Source: Pseudodesulfovibrio sp. JC047 (GTDB taxonomy: Bacteria; Desulfobacterota; Desulfovibrionia; Desulfovibrionales; Desulfovibrionaceae). From it: a stretch of DNA of 64,000 nt. Location of the stretch: the NCBI RefSeq assembly GCF_010468615.1, contig NZ_WUEH01000017.1, forward strand, positions 1 through 64,000. The letters run 5' to 3'. Numbering within the stretch: the stretch's first letter is position 1; every line of letters starts with the position of its first letter. The notes beneath the pieces were generated by a model, which did not search any database, was not told the origin of the DNA, and worked only from the letters and a program-made list of their open reading frames with translations. Made by a program: the position numbers and the translations under genes. Positions 9,101-17,890 of this stretch are shown one piece after another.

Positions 9101-11094
9101 CTCCCATGGTGGTCATTCTCGCGTTCTTCATTCTCGCGCTCTCGCTCTTGGTCTCGCTCATCATCTTTTTCCGATTCGAACGGGAAATGGTGGAGCTGCA
9201 AAAACGCTCTTCCCACATGAAAATCACGGGCATCAGTCCGGCTGCCGCCTTTGGCGCGGCCTTCGTGCTCGGCGTAGGCAACCTGAAACGCCGCCCGGTC
9301 CGAACATTCCTGACCTTTGCCACCTTGGTCATCCTGACGTTTACCATCATGAATTTCACCACGGTCAAATCCGTCCGACAGGCCGGATGGGCACAATTCA
9401 ACAATTCAGCGTCGTACACGGGATTGATGCTCAAATACCTCAACTGGCAGGACGTTCCTCAGGAAGCCCTGTCTGTCGTGGAAACCGCCTTTGCCGACGA
9501 GGGTGTCGTGGCCCCACGCGTCTGGTATGACACCGGCTTCACCTCCGACAAATCCCGCGCCCCACTCATCCCCGTCACCCGAGGGACACAGACCGCACAG
9601 GCCCGGGGCATGGTCGGTCTCTCCGCCCAAGAACCACAGGTCAGCGGACTGGATCGCATTCTCATCAAGGGCCGTTGGTTCAAGGAAGGCGAGCGGGATG
9701 GCATCATGATGTCCGAACGCATGGCACGCCAGTTGGATGCCGATCCACTCGACCCGAACCGCAACACCGTCACCATCTGGGGAATCGATATCACCCTTGT
9801 GGGCATCTTTCGCGACGAAGGGTTGACAGACCATCCCGATCTTGATGGCGAACCGATCACACCGATCATCTTTCCCAATCAGGCCGCGACCCAATTGTCA
9901 GAAGTCGAGGCCGAAGCCATTGAAGACGGAGAGGACGTGGTGACCACGGAATCCCGGTACCAACATATTCCCAGTTCAGAAACAGTGCTGGTCTCTGCCG
10001 AGATGCTCCTCGCTCTCAAGGCCGGAAAACTCAAGGGCATTGCCGTCAAACCCGACACCGGCGCATTGTCTGAAGTCAGCACCCTCGGCGACCGATTCGG
10101 AATGCTTCTCTTCAAGGGCGGTCCCACGGGCACATCCCTGTACTTCGCCTCGGATGCCGTCAACTATTCCGGCATGGCCAATATCCTCATTCCGCTGGCC
10201 ATCTCCATTCTGATCGTGCTCAACACCATGATCGGCTCGGTCTATGAACGCAAACCTGAAATAGCGGTCTATACTTCGGTGGGACTTGCCCCGCCACATG
10301 TGGCATTCCTGTTCATTGCCGAAGCACTGGCTTTTGCCGTCATTTCCGTGGTGGTCGGCTATCTGTTGGCACAGGTTTCCTCAGCATTCCTGGCCGGAAC
10401 ACCTTTATGGGCCGGAATGACCGCCAATTATTCCTCCACTGCCGGTGTGGCCGCCATGATTCTGGTCATCGGCGTGGTACTTGTCTCGGCCCTATACCCG
10501 GCCAAGGTCGCCGCCAACATCGCCATCCCGGACGTCAACAAGTCTTGGACCATGCCCAAGGCTGAAGGCGATGAACTCACCGTGATTCTGCCGTTTCTCA
10601 TCAAGTTGCACGAGATAAACTCGGCAGGCGGATTCCTCCATGAATATTACATGGCGCACCACGACATATCACACGGCGCGTTCTGCATCGATGACATGCA
10701 GTGCAACTTTCTGGACCTCGAACAGGTCGAAGCCGACACCGGTCTGGTCAGTGGCCTTCCAAAGGATCACCCCATCCCGGACGATCTCTGTTTCTCCATG
10801 GATCTCCGCGTCTGGCTGGCCCCATTCGACTTCGGTGTACGCCAAAAGGTCAAACTCATTTTCTGCCCATCGGATATTTACACGGGCTTCCGGCAGATCA
10901 AGGTCATCCTCCACCGGGAAGCAGGGGAACTCAAGGCATGGGAAAACCTGAATCGAAACTTTCTCAATGACCTCCGCAAACAACTGCTGGCCTGGCGATC
11001 GCTCAATGACGAAGCTGTGGAAGGGTATGCCAAAGACATGAATGAAACCATCCAGAAATACGTAAACAACAACGGCGAGGAAACCACGGCATGA
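6196..11094 (+). CDS. Giant FtsX-type permease with degenerate PA/M28 peptidase-like ectodomain
   Basis: This is a 1632-residue protein. After a signal or anchor (residues 1-25) comes a domain with M28 aminopeptidase layout. Residues about 112-170 resemble a PA insert. Residues 247-310 match the M28 core, but the ligand positions are changed: the HYD motif is AFYT (251-254), the region that normally holds the Glu pair is ATAGKSS, and the late His-Thr-Pro motif is WGTPYDT (584-590). The zinc site therefore appears lost. Membrane helices start near residue 920, and an FtsX core (GVGNLKRRPVRTFLTF) with a MacB-like loop and three final helices ends near 1440. A soluble tail of about 190 residues follows. 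The next gene starts in an ATGA overlap. Confidence 0.85.
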   Translation: MKRSGLTIFICIALSLVWTLPAMATGADFLRRLTTIEDRSTGSPGAAKAADMVEAKLKALLPDATVGRHSFHVPVPIKMGAQLTLKESGRTIELRQFQANALSPGAISPPGITGPLLYVGSGRVSDFNGLDVHGAIVLMDMDSGKNWNNAAMLGARGLVFIGQGGDGGRTPRALFESKFELTPVDFPTFWLAREHANSLLGTGFTRKGPRHLGTTTLTSKAAWRTVPADTIYCRIQGSDPELSQQTVSIEAFYTATALVDGHAPGADEGASIAALIDAAAHFAKAPPKRSVLLVATAGKSSARAGMREFTYALVTPKKRLERHKETIQTRLASTGRSLDLLREDSPLSEKTLMNADDRTLLKTALKSVVRNQEDDITKELMRLRLLEQQGASATQDTQDRQRHIHQLASDRMVLKRLNWINSTVADFPLSASERTTLTTFVPSAILHETAILEETSGTLKDINSTLTLRETIEDAPIVAHISLFLSSHGNGIGGFDKGWLIDLKPTVNRTAFFRPLDTVMKNAVKQLETEQNDIAALFTDTLRPGKRAWQSYLPDTPELGGEPMALAGFPGFTLTTVHDVRPAWGTPYDTLNRVNFAFLHKQTQLVLTLLDAITTEPIADAGKRNKNQFVTIQGRANLLRKGEIFPDRPGTGLVVLAFQWKTRNYGMVDTQGNVRIPGLASKKVSYHKAVLEAFKFNEDSGLAEWAINKPKTGKAAYRIKLKRAEQATDLILFNCTQTSLFNMFDPRTFKFLYRPTLIDGRTEAPPVSFWYSRLDTRTSTLGTLFLEPDTPIKLTLSDTVLDKKVLLLNTDKTHPQGLGFIARQWPVIPMTEFQAAKDMWGLLGPRIDNLEDKGIINERIRDLRRQGDEDLANAIHYKAEKQWDKFVESARSSLSKASRVYNDVDKTQKDVLFGVLFYVALFVPFAYCMERLFFSFVDIKKRIVAFLGFLTLIIGVISFVHPAFQLTYSPMVVILAFFILALSLLVSLIIFFRFEREMVELQKRSSHMKITGISPAAAFGAAFVLGVGNLKRRPVRTFLTFATLVILTFTIMNFTTVKSVRQAGWAQFNNSASYTGLMLKYLNWQDVPQEALSVVETAFADEGVVAPRVWYDTGFTSDKSRAPLIPVTRGTQTAQARGMVGLSAQEPQVSGLDRILIKGRWFKEGERDGIMMSERMARQLDADPLDPNRNTVTIWGIDITLVGIFRDEGLTDHPDLDGEPITPIIFPNQAATQLSEVEAEAIEDGEDVVTTESRYQHIPSSETVLVSAEMLLALKAGKLKGIAVKPDTGALSEVSTLGDRFGMLLFKGGPTGTSLYFASDAVNYSGMANILIPLAISILIVLNTMIGSVYERKPEIAVYTSVGLAPPHVAFLFIAEALAFAVISVVVGYLLAQVSSAFLAGTPLWAGMTANYSSTAGVAAMILVIGVVLVSALYPAKVAANIAIPDVNKSWTMPKAEGDELTVILPFLIKLHEINSAGGFLHEYYMAHHDISHGAFCIDDMQCNFLDLEQVEADTGLVSGLPKDHPIPDDLCFSMDLRVWLAPFDFGVRQKVKLIFCPSDIYTGFRQIKVILHREAGELKAWENLNRNFLNDLRKQLLAWRSLNDEAVEGYAKDMNETIQKYVNNNGEETTA

Positions 11095-13097
11095 ACGGAC
11101 AACTCCGACTCCGCGCGCTCCTGACCGGCCTGTTTCTCGGGCTGATCCTGTGTGTTCTCACGCCCTTGAATAATACGGTGCTCCACAACGCGCCTCTGGG
11201 GGGTGGACACTTTCCCATGGCCCCCTTCTTCATTGTCGCATGGCTGTTCGTCTTTACCGCCTTGACCTCACGATTGACCAAACGGCCGCCAGTCTTCTCC
11301 GGAGTCGAGCTGCTTGTGGTCTGGCTGATGATGGTCCTGTTCACAGCCATCGGCTTTGCCGGACTCACCGAAACATTTTTCATCAACATCACCGCCCCGG
11401 AACGGTTTGCCAACGACGCCTATCGATGGACCGAAGTCCTGACCCCGCTTCTGCCGCAATCCTGGTTCCCGCACTCAGCCGATGCGGTCAATCAACTCTT
11501 TGAGGGGCTAGACAACGGTAACGCCATGGGCATCCCCGCCATTCTGGCCGCCATCCCCTGGAGTGCGTGGCTCCCGACTCTGCTTATCTGGTCGCTCTTT
11601 ATCCTGGCTTCCTTTTTTATCATGCTCTGCCTCATGACCCTGTTTGGCCGTCAATGGGTCGTCAACGAACGCGTCCATTTCCCCATGGTTCGCGTCCCCA
11701 TGCTCATGGGCGAAGCCCTGGACCAGAAACACTTCGCATCATGGTGGTCCAACACCTATCTGCTCGTCGGACTGCTGTTGGCCGGGACCCTGCATCTCAT
11801 CAACGGATTGCACTTCTATTATCCGTCCGTCCCCCAGCTTCCGACACTCATTCTGGCCGGTTCCTATTTCCCGAAATTCGGACTTTTTTCCGGCTTTTAC
11901 AAACTCAAGCTGTACATCATTCCGGCCTTCATCGGCTTCGCGTTTCTGACAACGCGACAAATTTCCTTTTCCATGTGGGTCTTTCACCTCATGGCCGGAC
12001 TCTTCTTCGGACTGCTGTACATCCTTGGCTGGCAGCTCCCCGAAGCGGCTCTGGGCACGACCTTCGGCCCGGACCTGGCCCGTCCCGAAGGCGCGCAAGT
12101 CATCGGAGCCTATGCCATCTTTTTCATTTTCCTCATCTGGCTGGCCCGGCATCATCTCAGGGAAACACTCACCTGTTTCATACGTCCGTCCTGCCACAGC
12201 ACCGAAATCGAAGGAAAAGGGAAATTCGACACCATTCCCGAAAACTGGGGGCCGCCTATCTGGCCGATATGGGGACTTGCCAGCGGCATGATCTTTCTCA
12301 TGGTCTGGGGCTGGTGGTTCGGCCTCCCGATTCTGGCCGCCGTACTCCTGCCCTGCGCCTTTCTCATCGTCACACTGGTCACGAGCCGCCTTGTCTGTCA
12401 GGGAGGGCTTCCCTATTTCACCCTCACTGCCGCGCCCTCGGACGGCCTCATGGGACTCTTCGGCACGGGATTTTTCGGCCCAGTGGGAGTCGCCGCCACC
12501 GCTGTCATGCAAAAGATCCTGTTTCTCGACGTTCGCGAGGCCATCGCCCCCACGCTCTTTCACGGCTCGAAAATCAGGCAGGAAACCACCAAACGCAATC
12601 TGGTCCTTGTGGCCATTGCCCTGTCACTGGTACTCGCCCTGGCCACCGCATTCGTGACCATGCTCTATCTCGGCTACAAATACGGACTGCGAGAACTCAA
12701 TCTCGACTGGGCCACCCAGACCGTGCTCGCCAATTACGAAAACGCACAACGGCTGGTGGATCAGCCCACCGGTCCCAACGAATGGCTGCTCACCTATGCG
12801 GGATTCGGCGCGCTGGTCATGTTTCTCCTGATTTTCTGCTATTACAAATTCCCATGGTGGCCCCTGCACCCGCTCGGCTATCTGGCCGCCTATTCGGCTG
12901 GCATGAAAATACTCTGGTTCCCGTTCTTTCTCGGCTGGATGTGCAATCATCTGGTGCTCCATTACGGTGGAACCAGTCTGTTCAACCGGGTCCGATTCCT
13001 GTTCATCGGACTGATACTTGGCGATTTCCTGATGGGCGGCATCTGGACCATGGTCGGACTCTTCAACGAACAGAGTTATCTGGTCTTTCCGCTCTAG
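11091..13097 (+). CDS. Large multipass membrane protein, DUF6785/DUF6784-like (OPT-like)
   Basis: The 668-residue product has about 14 predicted membrane helices and no soluble domain of note. The segment RQWVVNERVHFPMVRVPM after the fifth helix recalls the cytoplasmic motif of oligopeptide-transporter-like DUF6785/DUF6784 proteins. The start overlaps the preceding stop as ATGA, so translation is coupled to the giant permease. The following gene encodes a protein of the same size class and similar topology, suggesting a heteromeric pair. A transporter for peptides or a metal chelate is a guess by fold; the substrate is unknown. Confidence 0.72.
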   Translation: MNGQLRLRALLTGLFLGLILCVLTPLNNTVLHNAPLGGGHFPMAPFFIVAWLFVFTALTSRLTKRPPVFSGVELLVVWLMMVLFTAIGFAGLTETFFINITAPERFANDAYRWTEVLTPLLPQSWFPHSADAVNQLFEGLDNGNAMGIPAILAAIPWSAWLPTLLIWSLFILASFFIMLCLMTLFGRQWVVNERVHFPMVRVPMLMGEALDQKHFASWWSNTYLLVGLLLAGTLHLINGLHFYYPSVPQLPTLILAGSYFPKFGLFSGFYKLKLYIIPAFIGFAFLTTRQISFSMWVFHLMAGLFFGLLYILGWQLPEAALGTTFGPDLARPEGAQVIGAYAIFFIFLIWLARHHLRETLTCFIRPSCHSTEIEGKGKFDTIPENWGPPIWPIWGLASGMIFLMVWGWWFGLPILAAVLLPCAFLIVTLVTSRLVCQGGLPYFTLTAAPSDGLMGLFGTGFFGPVGVAATAVMQKILFLDVREAIAPTLFHGSKIRQETTKRNLVLVAIALSLVLALATAFVTMLYLGYKYGLRELNLDWATQTVLANYENAQRLVDQPTGPNEWLLTYAGFGALVMFLLIFCYYKFPWWPLHPLGYLAAYSAGMKILWFPFFLGWMCNHLVLHYGGTSLFNRVRFLFIGLILGDFLMGGIWTMVGLFNEQSYLVFPL

Positions 13098-13150
13098 AAA
13101 CAGACAAAGGATGAGACGAGGTGGCCCACGGGCTACCGGAGGCACCCTGA

Positions 13151-15109
13151 ATGTATGACGACAAAGAACTGAAAGAATATCGCGATCTGATGCAGCCCCC
13201 CGACAAGTTCGAGGAAGGGTTTGATTGGAAAACGATCGTTGGTGCCGTTTTCATTGGTTTCCTGATGATGCCGGGGTCCATGTATCTGCAATTGGTCATC
13301 GGACAAGGCATCGGTCCAGCCGCGCGCTGGGTCACGATCATCCTGTTTGCCGAAATCGCCAAGAGATCCTACACCCACTTGAAACAACAGGAAATATTCC
13401 TGCTCTACTACATGGCTGGAGCGGCGTTGGCGTCACCGTTCCAAGGTCTCTTATGGAATCAATATCTTGTGCAGTCGGACGCGGCACGAATGTTGGGATT
13501 GACCGAATTCATCCCCCACTGGGTGGCTCCGGCTCTCGGCTCAGGCTCCTATCTGGAGCGGACCTTCATGCACCGGGATTGGCTGATCCCGATTCTCCTG
13601 CTCGTGGGCGCGCAACTCGTCCAGCGTATCGACCATTTCGGGTTGGGCTATTCTCTCTACCGGCTCACGTCGGATGTGGAAAAGCTCCCCTTCCCCATGG
13701 CTCCGGTGGGCGCACTGGGTACCATGGCCCTGGCCGAATCCACGGAGGACAAGAAAACCGGCTGGAAATGGCGGGTCTTCTCCATCGGCGGGGTCATCGG
13801 CTTGGCCTTCGGCTTCTTCTATGTCCTCCTCCCGGCCCTGTCCGGCCTGCTCTTCAGTGAACCGATCCGTTTGATCCCCATCCCATGGATCGAGCTGACC
13901 ATGCACACCGAAGACGTGCTCCCCGCAGTGGCAACCGGCATTCAATTCGACCTCGGGTTGGTCTTCATCGGCATGGTGCTCCCCTTCTGGGCGGTCATCG
14001 GTGGGCTGGTCGGTCTGATAATCACCATCGTCGCCAACCCCATTCTCTATTCTCAGGGCATCCTGCATCGCTGGCATCCAGGCATGGCCACTGTCGAGAC
14101 CGTCTTTGCCAACAACTTCGATTTCTACATGAGTTTCGGCATCGGCCTCGGATTGGCCATTGGTGCCGTCGGCATCTACTCTGTCGTCCAATCCTTCCGA
14201 AGCTCCAGCGGCAACGGGCTGGATTTCTCCGCCCTGTTCAATCCACCCGAGGGGCGAGGCGACATCAATTTCTGGGTTTCCATCGGCATCTATGTCTTCT
14301 CCACGCTTTGCTACATCGCGTTCTGCGTCTGGCTGGTGCCGTCCTTTCCATGGATTTTCTTCGTGATCTACGGTTTCATCTACACCCCGATCATCTCCTA
14401 CATCACTGCACGCATGGAAGGCATTGCCGGGCAGTTCATCGCGTTGCCCATGGTTCGCGAATTCTCCTTCATCGCTGGAGCAAAATTCTTCGGATATCAA
14501 GGACTCGAAATCTGGTACGCCCCCATTCCCATTCAAAACTACGGCGAAGCCACGGTCCAATTTCGCCAGATCGAACTGACCGGAACCAGTCTGCGCGGCA
14601 TCATCAAGGCGGAAATCATCGTCTTTCCCATTGTCATGGTCTCATCATTGCTCTTTTCCCAATTCCTCTGGCAACTCGCGCCCATCCCGTCACCCGAATA
14701 CCCCTTTGCCCAGGAACTCTGGCATCTTCAGGCCCTCAACACCCTGCTCATGCAGACCTCCACCCTCGAAGGTAACTCGCTCTTTTTCGAGGCACTGTCC
14801 GGTCCCATCGTCTTTTCCGGTCTCGGGTTGGGACTCATTCTCTATTCGGTTCTCAACGTCCTTGGCCTTCCCGTCCTGCTCGTCTACGGTGTGGTGCGAG
14901 GACTCGGCCAATCAACACCGCACGGCATGTTACTCGAAGTCATCGGCGCGTTGCTCGGTCGATTCTACTTTCTCAAAAAATACGGCAAACAATGGCGACA
15001 CTATGCGCCCGTGCTCCTCGCCGGATTCTCCTGCGGTATGGGACTCACCGGCATGTTCGCCATGGGCTGCACCCTCATCATGAAATCCCTCGGCCGATTG
15101 GCCTATTGA
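13151..15109 (+). CDS. Large multipass membrane protein, OPT-like
   Basis: The 652-residue product starts with a polar stretch (MYDDKELKEYRDLMQPPDKF) and then has about 14 membrane helices. The segment GLGYSLYRLTSDVEKLPFPM corresponds in position to the FPM motif of the upstream protein, so the two may be distant paralogues. An ACCGGAGGCACC ribosome binding site precedes the ATG, 53 bases after the previous stop. Its TGA opens a C/G-rich hairpin (15108-15127) that may help end the operon. Function is unknown; a transport role with the FtsX-type module is inferred from the operon only. Confidence 0.72.
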   Translation: MYDDKELKEYRDLMQPPDKFEEGFDWKTIVGAVFIGFLMMPGSMYLQLVIGQGIGPAARWVTIILFAEIAKRSYTHLKQQEIFLLYYMAGAALASPFQGLLWNQYLVQSDAARMLGLTEFIPHWVAPALGSGSYLERTFMHRDWLIPILLLVGAQLVQRIDHFGLGYSLYRLTSDVEKLPFPMAPVGALGTMALAESTEDKKTGWKWRVFSIGGVIGLAFGFFYVLLPALSGLLFSEPIRLIPIPWIELTMHTEDVLPAVATGIQFDLGLVFIGMVLPFWAVIGGLVGLIITIVANPILYSQGILHRWHPGMATVETVFANNFDFYMSFGIGLGLAIGAVGIYSVVQSFRSSSGNGLDFSALFNPPEGRGDINFWVSIGIYVFSTLCYIAFCVWLVPSFPWIFFVIYGFIYTPIISYITARMEGIAGQFIALPMVREFSFIAGAKFFGYQGLEIWYAPIPIQNYGEATVQFRQIELTGTSLRGIIKAEIIVFPIVMVSSLLFSQFLWQLAPIPSPEYPFAQELWHLQALNTLLMQTSTLEGNSLFFEALSGPIVFSGLGLGLILYSVLNVLGLPVLLVYGVVRGLGQSTPHGMLLEVIGALLGRFYFLKKYGKQWRHYAPVLLAGFSCGMGLTGMFAMGCTLIMKSLGRLAY

Positions 15110-15114
15110 CCCCC

Positions 15115-15597
15115 CCTGCCGGGGGTCGCCTTCAGCGGGACCAGGACGCTGTCCTGGACCTGCCAGAGAACCTTTTGAAAAAGGTTCTCTGGACTCTCCA
15201 AAACTTTTTATCGCTCGCTTCGCGAGGGCTGTCGTCAGCGTGAGTTCGTGATATTTAGTGGGAAAAAAGGATTGAGAAATGCCTTTGGTCGCCGAAACTT
15301 TTTATCGCTCGCTTCGCGAGGGCTGTCGTCAGCGTGAGTTCATGCGGTTCTTGGAAACACGTTGTACAAAATTGCTTTTTTTGCAGACCCTTTTGAAATA
15401 TCTTAAAAGAAATATTTTGTACAAGGGTCTCTTAATTCTTTAATTACCCCCTCTTTCTTCTCTCTCCTTCTTCAATCCCACTCAATGGATATCGTGAGAC
15501 TTCGCCGAAGGCACGATACAAAGTTCTGGAAGGGAGTCCAGAGGGGAACCTCTTCCAAGAGGTTCCCCTCTGGCCGTCGGAGACATTCCACGCCACC
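15115..15597 (+). repeat. Hairpin-rich intergenic element, copy 1
   Basis: This gene-free stretch matches, in reverse orientation and in the same internal order, the sequence at 23921-24302. It is a mosaic of palindromes: CCAGGACGCTGTCCTGG, GAACC(T)TTT/AAAGGTTC, a CGCTCGCTTCGCGAG block, and near its right end GAACCTCTT/AAGAGGTTC. Copy 1 has an extra 94-base tandem duplication (see next entry) and an added hairpin at 15385-15430 (arms AGACCCTT and AAGGGTCT). The rest of the 700-base gap to glmU (15598-15811) shows no gene. The arms could act as terminators for the operon that ends at 15109. Confidence 0.85.
15201..15341 (+). repeat. Direct repeat of 47 bases with 94-base period
   Basis: The 47 bases at 15201-15247 recur without change at 15295-15341. 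Each starts AAACTTTTTATCGCTCGCTT and ends in GTGAGTTC. The inverted copy 2 of the element carries only one such unit, so this is a local duplication inside copy 1. Confidence 0.9.
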
Positions 15598-15811
15598 CCG
15601 GCGAGGGGCCGCCGGAGGCATCACCTCTCATGCCCTATCGTTGTAAAAAGAACAGAGAGGATATGAGAATAAAACTATTCGATATGTATTCAGAATCACT
15701 GGGGCATGTTTCTGCAAACGGGTCTTGTTCTTTTGTCGTCAAGCAGGTAAATTATTTTCCGACGAACCATTGATACCAATCGTGCCTGTAACGAAAGACA
15801 CGGAGAAAATA

Positions 15812-17188
15812 ATGTCAGATACGAAAATCACTGCTTTGGTCCTGGCCGCTGGCAAAGGGACACGAATGCATTCTTCCAAGGCCAAGGTCTTGCAGACGCT
15901 TTTAAACGAGCCGATGCTGCATTATGTCTATGCCGCCCTCAAACCGATCATGCAGGACAACATCCTGACCGTTGTCGGTCATGACGCGGAAGCGGTCCAA
16001 AGGGCATTCCCGGACAGAAAAACAAAATTCATCACACAAGATGAACAACTTGGTACTGGCCACGCATTGCAGGTATCATGGGATGCGGTTGTAAAAACAG
16101 GCGCGACCCATTGTCTGGTCATTAATGGCGACACACCATTGGTGACGGTAGACGCACTGCATCGACTGACAAACGTCGCCGGGTGCTGCGATGTGGCATT
16201 CATGACGATCACCCCTCGTGACACCGGCGCATTTGGACGAGTTGTTCGTGACCCGGAACGCAGAATCACGGCGATCGTGGAAGCCAAAGACTATGATCTG
16301 AATAGACATGGCCCGGTCACTGGCGAGGTCAATGCAGGCGTGTACCTGCTCAAGATAGACACTATCGGACCGCTGCTTTCAAAACTCAAGAATGAGAATA
16401 AATCGGGCGAATATTATATCACGGACATTGTGGAACTGGCTGTCCAGGAAGGCTTGACTATTGACGGCGTCCAGTGCGGCGACGACATCAGCCTCATGGG
16501 TATCAATTCTCCGAGAGAACTGGTCACGGCGGAAAACACACTGCGCAGCCAGATCGTCAATGACCTGCTCGATGCAGGCGTGCTCATCCACAATCCGGAA
16601 ACCGTCATCATTGGTCCCAAGGTTCGTGTCGAGCCGGGAGCAGAAATATTCGGCCACTGCGAAATTTACGGAAACTCAACCGTCGAAGCGGAAGCACATC
16701 TCGGATCGTACAACTACATCCTGAACTCGACCTTTGAGGGAGGAAGTGATATCCGCCAGTTCAATCACATTGAAGGCGCCATCGTGTGCAAAGGATGCCG
16801 TGTCGGACCGTATGCCCGCCTGCGCCCCGGTGCCGTGATGGAAAGGGATGCCCGTATCGGCAATTTCGTGGAGATGAAAAAAGCAACCCTGGGTGAAGGG
16901 GCCAAGGCGAATCACCTGACATATCTTGGTGATACCGAGGTCGGAGCAGGTTCCAATATCGGAGCCGGAACCATCACTTGCAACTACGATGGCAAAAACA
17001 AATTTCCCACCACGATTGGGGAAGGGGCCTTCATCGGCTCCAACACAGCATTGGTGGCCCCGGTCACCATCGGAAAAGACGCCCTTGTCGGAGCCGGATC
17101 AACCATCACGAAGGATGTCCCGGATGGACAGGGAGCCGTGGCCCGAGGCAGACAGATAAACATCAAACGCAGACTCAAGAAGTCTTGA
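15812..17188 (+). CDS. glmU: Bifunctional GlmU (N-acetylglucosamine-1-P uridyltransferase / glucosamine-1-P acetyltransferase)
   Basis: The 458-residue enzyme makes UDP-GlcNAc for peptidoglycan and LPS. The uridyltransferase domain starts at residue 6 with LVLAAGKGTRMHSSKAK, followed by QLGTGHALQ and the GEVNAGVY stretch. A left-handed beta-helix from about residue 255 carries the acetyltransferase site, with RPGAV, KKATLGEGAKANHLTYLGD and the NIGAGTITCNYDGKNK motif. The ATG at 15812 follows ACGGAGA and aligns with the normal N-terminus; the open frame to 15725 is upstream sequence. A ZapB-like gene follows 31 bases after the stop. Confidence 0.96.
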   Translation: MSDTKITALVLAAGKGTRMHSSKAKVLQTLLNEPMLHYVYAALKPIMQDNILTVVGHDAEAVQRAFPDRKTKFITQDEQLGTGHALQVSWDAVVKTGATHCLVINGDTPLVTVDALHRLTNVAGCCDVAFMTITPRDTGAFGRVVRDPERRITAIVEAKDYDLNRHGPVTGEVNAGVYLLKIDTIGPLLSKLKNENKSGEYYITDIVELAVQEGLTIDGVQCGDDISLMGINSPRELVTAENTLRSQIVNDLLDAGVLIHNPETVIIGPKVRVEPGAEIFGHCEIYGNSTVEAEAHLGSYNYILNSTFEGGSDIRQFNHIEGAIVCKGCRVGPYARLRPGAVMERDARIGNFVEMKKATLGEGAKANHLTYLGDTEVGAGSNIGAGTITCNYDGKNKFPTTIGEGAFIGSNTALVAPVTIGKDALVGAGSTITKDVPDGQGAVARGRQINIKRRLKKS

Positions 17189-17219
17189 TTTGTTAAAAAA
17201 AAAGGACTAGATATACTCT

Positions 17220-17399
17220 ATGGAACTTGTAGCCCAACTTGAAGAGAAATTTGACAAATTGTTGAGTGAAATTAACGATTTAAAAGAATATAACCAGCTA
17301 TTGAGGGAAGAAGTCGAGACCGAGAAACAGACGCGTCAAGACATCGAATCTCGCATCGACACCTTGCTTGGAAAGATCCAAAACGAGCTGAAAGAATAG
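17220..17399 (+). CDS. ZapB-like small coiled-coil protein
   Basis: A 59-residue frame starts MELVAQLEEKFDKLLSEI and ends LGKIQNELKE. It is almost entirely a heptad coiled coil, like the division factor ZapB, which is about 80 residues in E. coli. It is preceded by AAAGGACT and lies 9 bases before zapA, whose product is the known ZapB partner at the Z ring. The position next to zapA supports a division role. The name rests on size, coiled coil and neighbourhood and not on a specific motif. Confidence 0.75.
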   Translation: MELVAQLEEKFDKLLSEINDLKEYNQLLREEVETEKQTRQDIESRIDTLLGKIQNELKE

Positions 17400-17408
17400 T
17401 GCGTTACG

Positions 17409-17663
17409 ATGCCACGATACACGTTGACTCTGCTGGGACTCGAAATATCCTTCAAAACAGATGCGGATAACCCCCGCATTGAAGCTGCCCAAGCGTTCAT
17501 TGAAAACAAGCACCAAGAGCTTGTTGCCGGAGCGGGTGACATCAGCAAGGAAAAATTGCTGGTCTATCTCCTTCTCAGCTTGGCGGATGACTATCTAGTC
17601 ACTACAGACAAACTGGAGCGGCTGGAAACGAAGGTTGAAGAGATTTTAAAAAAGACCTCATAG
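17409..17663 (+). CDS. zapA: Cell division protein ZapA
   Basis: The 84-residue product has the ZapA pattern: an N-terminal strand pair (MPRYTLTLLGLEISFKTDAD), a first helix with AAQAFIENKHQEL, and a C-terminal coiled coil (LLLSLADDYLVTTDKLERLETKVEEIL). ZapA bundles FtsZ filaments at the division site. It follows the ZapB-like gene and precedes 6S RNA, the same zapA-ssrS order that is found in gammaproteobacteria. A CCCGTCC/GGACGGG hairpin without a U tract follows the stop (17667-17688). Confidence 0.92.
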   Translation: MPRYTLTLLGLEISFKTDADNPRIEAAQAFIENKHQELVAGAGDISKEKLLVYLLLSLADDYLVTTDKLERLETKVEEILKKTS

Positions 17664-17705
17664 AGACCCGTCCCGATACATGGACGGGACCAAAGGTCGG
17701 AAAGG

Positions 17706-17890
17706 ATTTCCCCCTGGGGCGTGCGTGATGGTCTGGAGTGTTATTGAGCCAATACTCTGAAAAAGGGCGCCGACTCCAGTGAGCTGGTGAGCAAGCCCGG
17801 TATAACCGGGAAGCCTAAAGGTTCACGAGTCATGCCCACCTGGACATGCCAGGTTCAAAACAAACAGGCCACACGGCTCCCCGGGGATTT
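17706..17890 (+). ncRNA. ssrS: 6S RNA
   Basis: The region between zapA and rny carries the 6S landmarks in order: TTGAGCCAATA near 17750, GGCGCC, TGGTGAGCA-AGC-CCGG, CCGGGAAGCCTAAA near 17806-17819, and a final GGCTCCCCGGGGATTT. The start ATTTCCCCCTGGGGCGTG can pair with the end to form the closing stem, giving about 185 nt, the usual size. 6S RNA imitates an open promoter and holds the housekeeping RNA polymerase. The ends are set by the closing stem and may be off by several bases. Confidence 0.88.

Noticed and set aside
15598-15811. A small gene in front of glmU, or a longer GlmU from 15725
   Set aside because: The extra residues do not match the family, and the ATG at 15812 has a ribosome binding site and the standard N-terminus.
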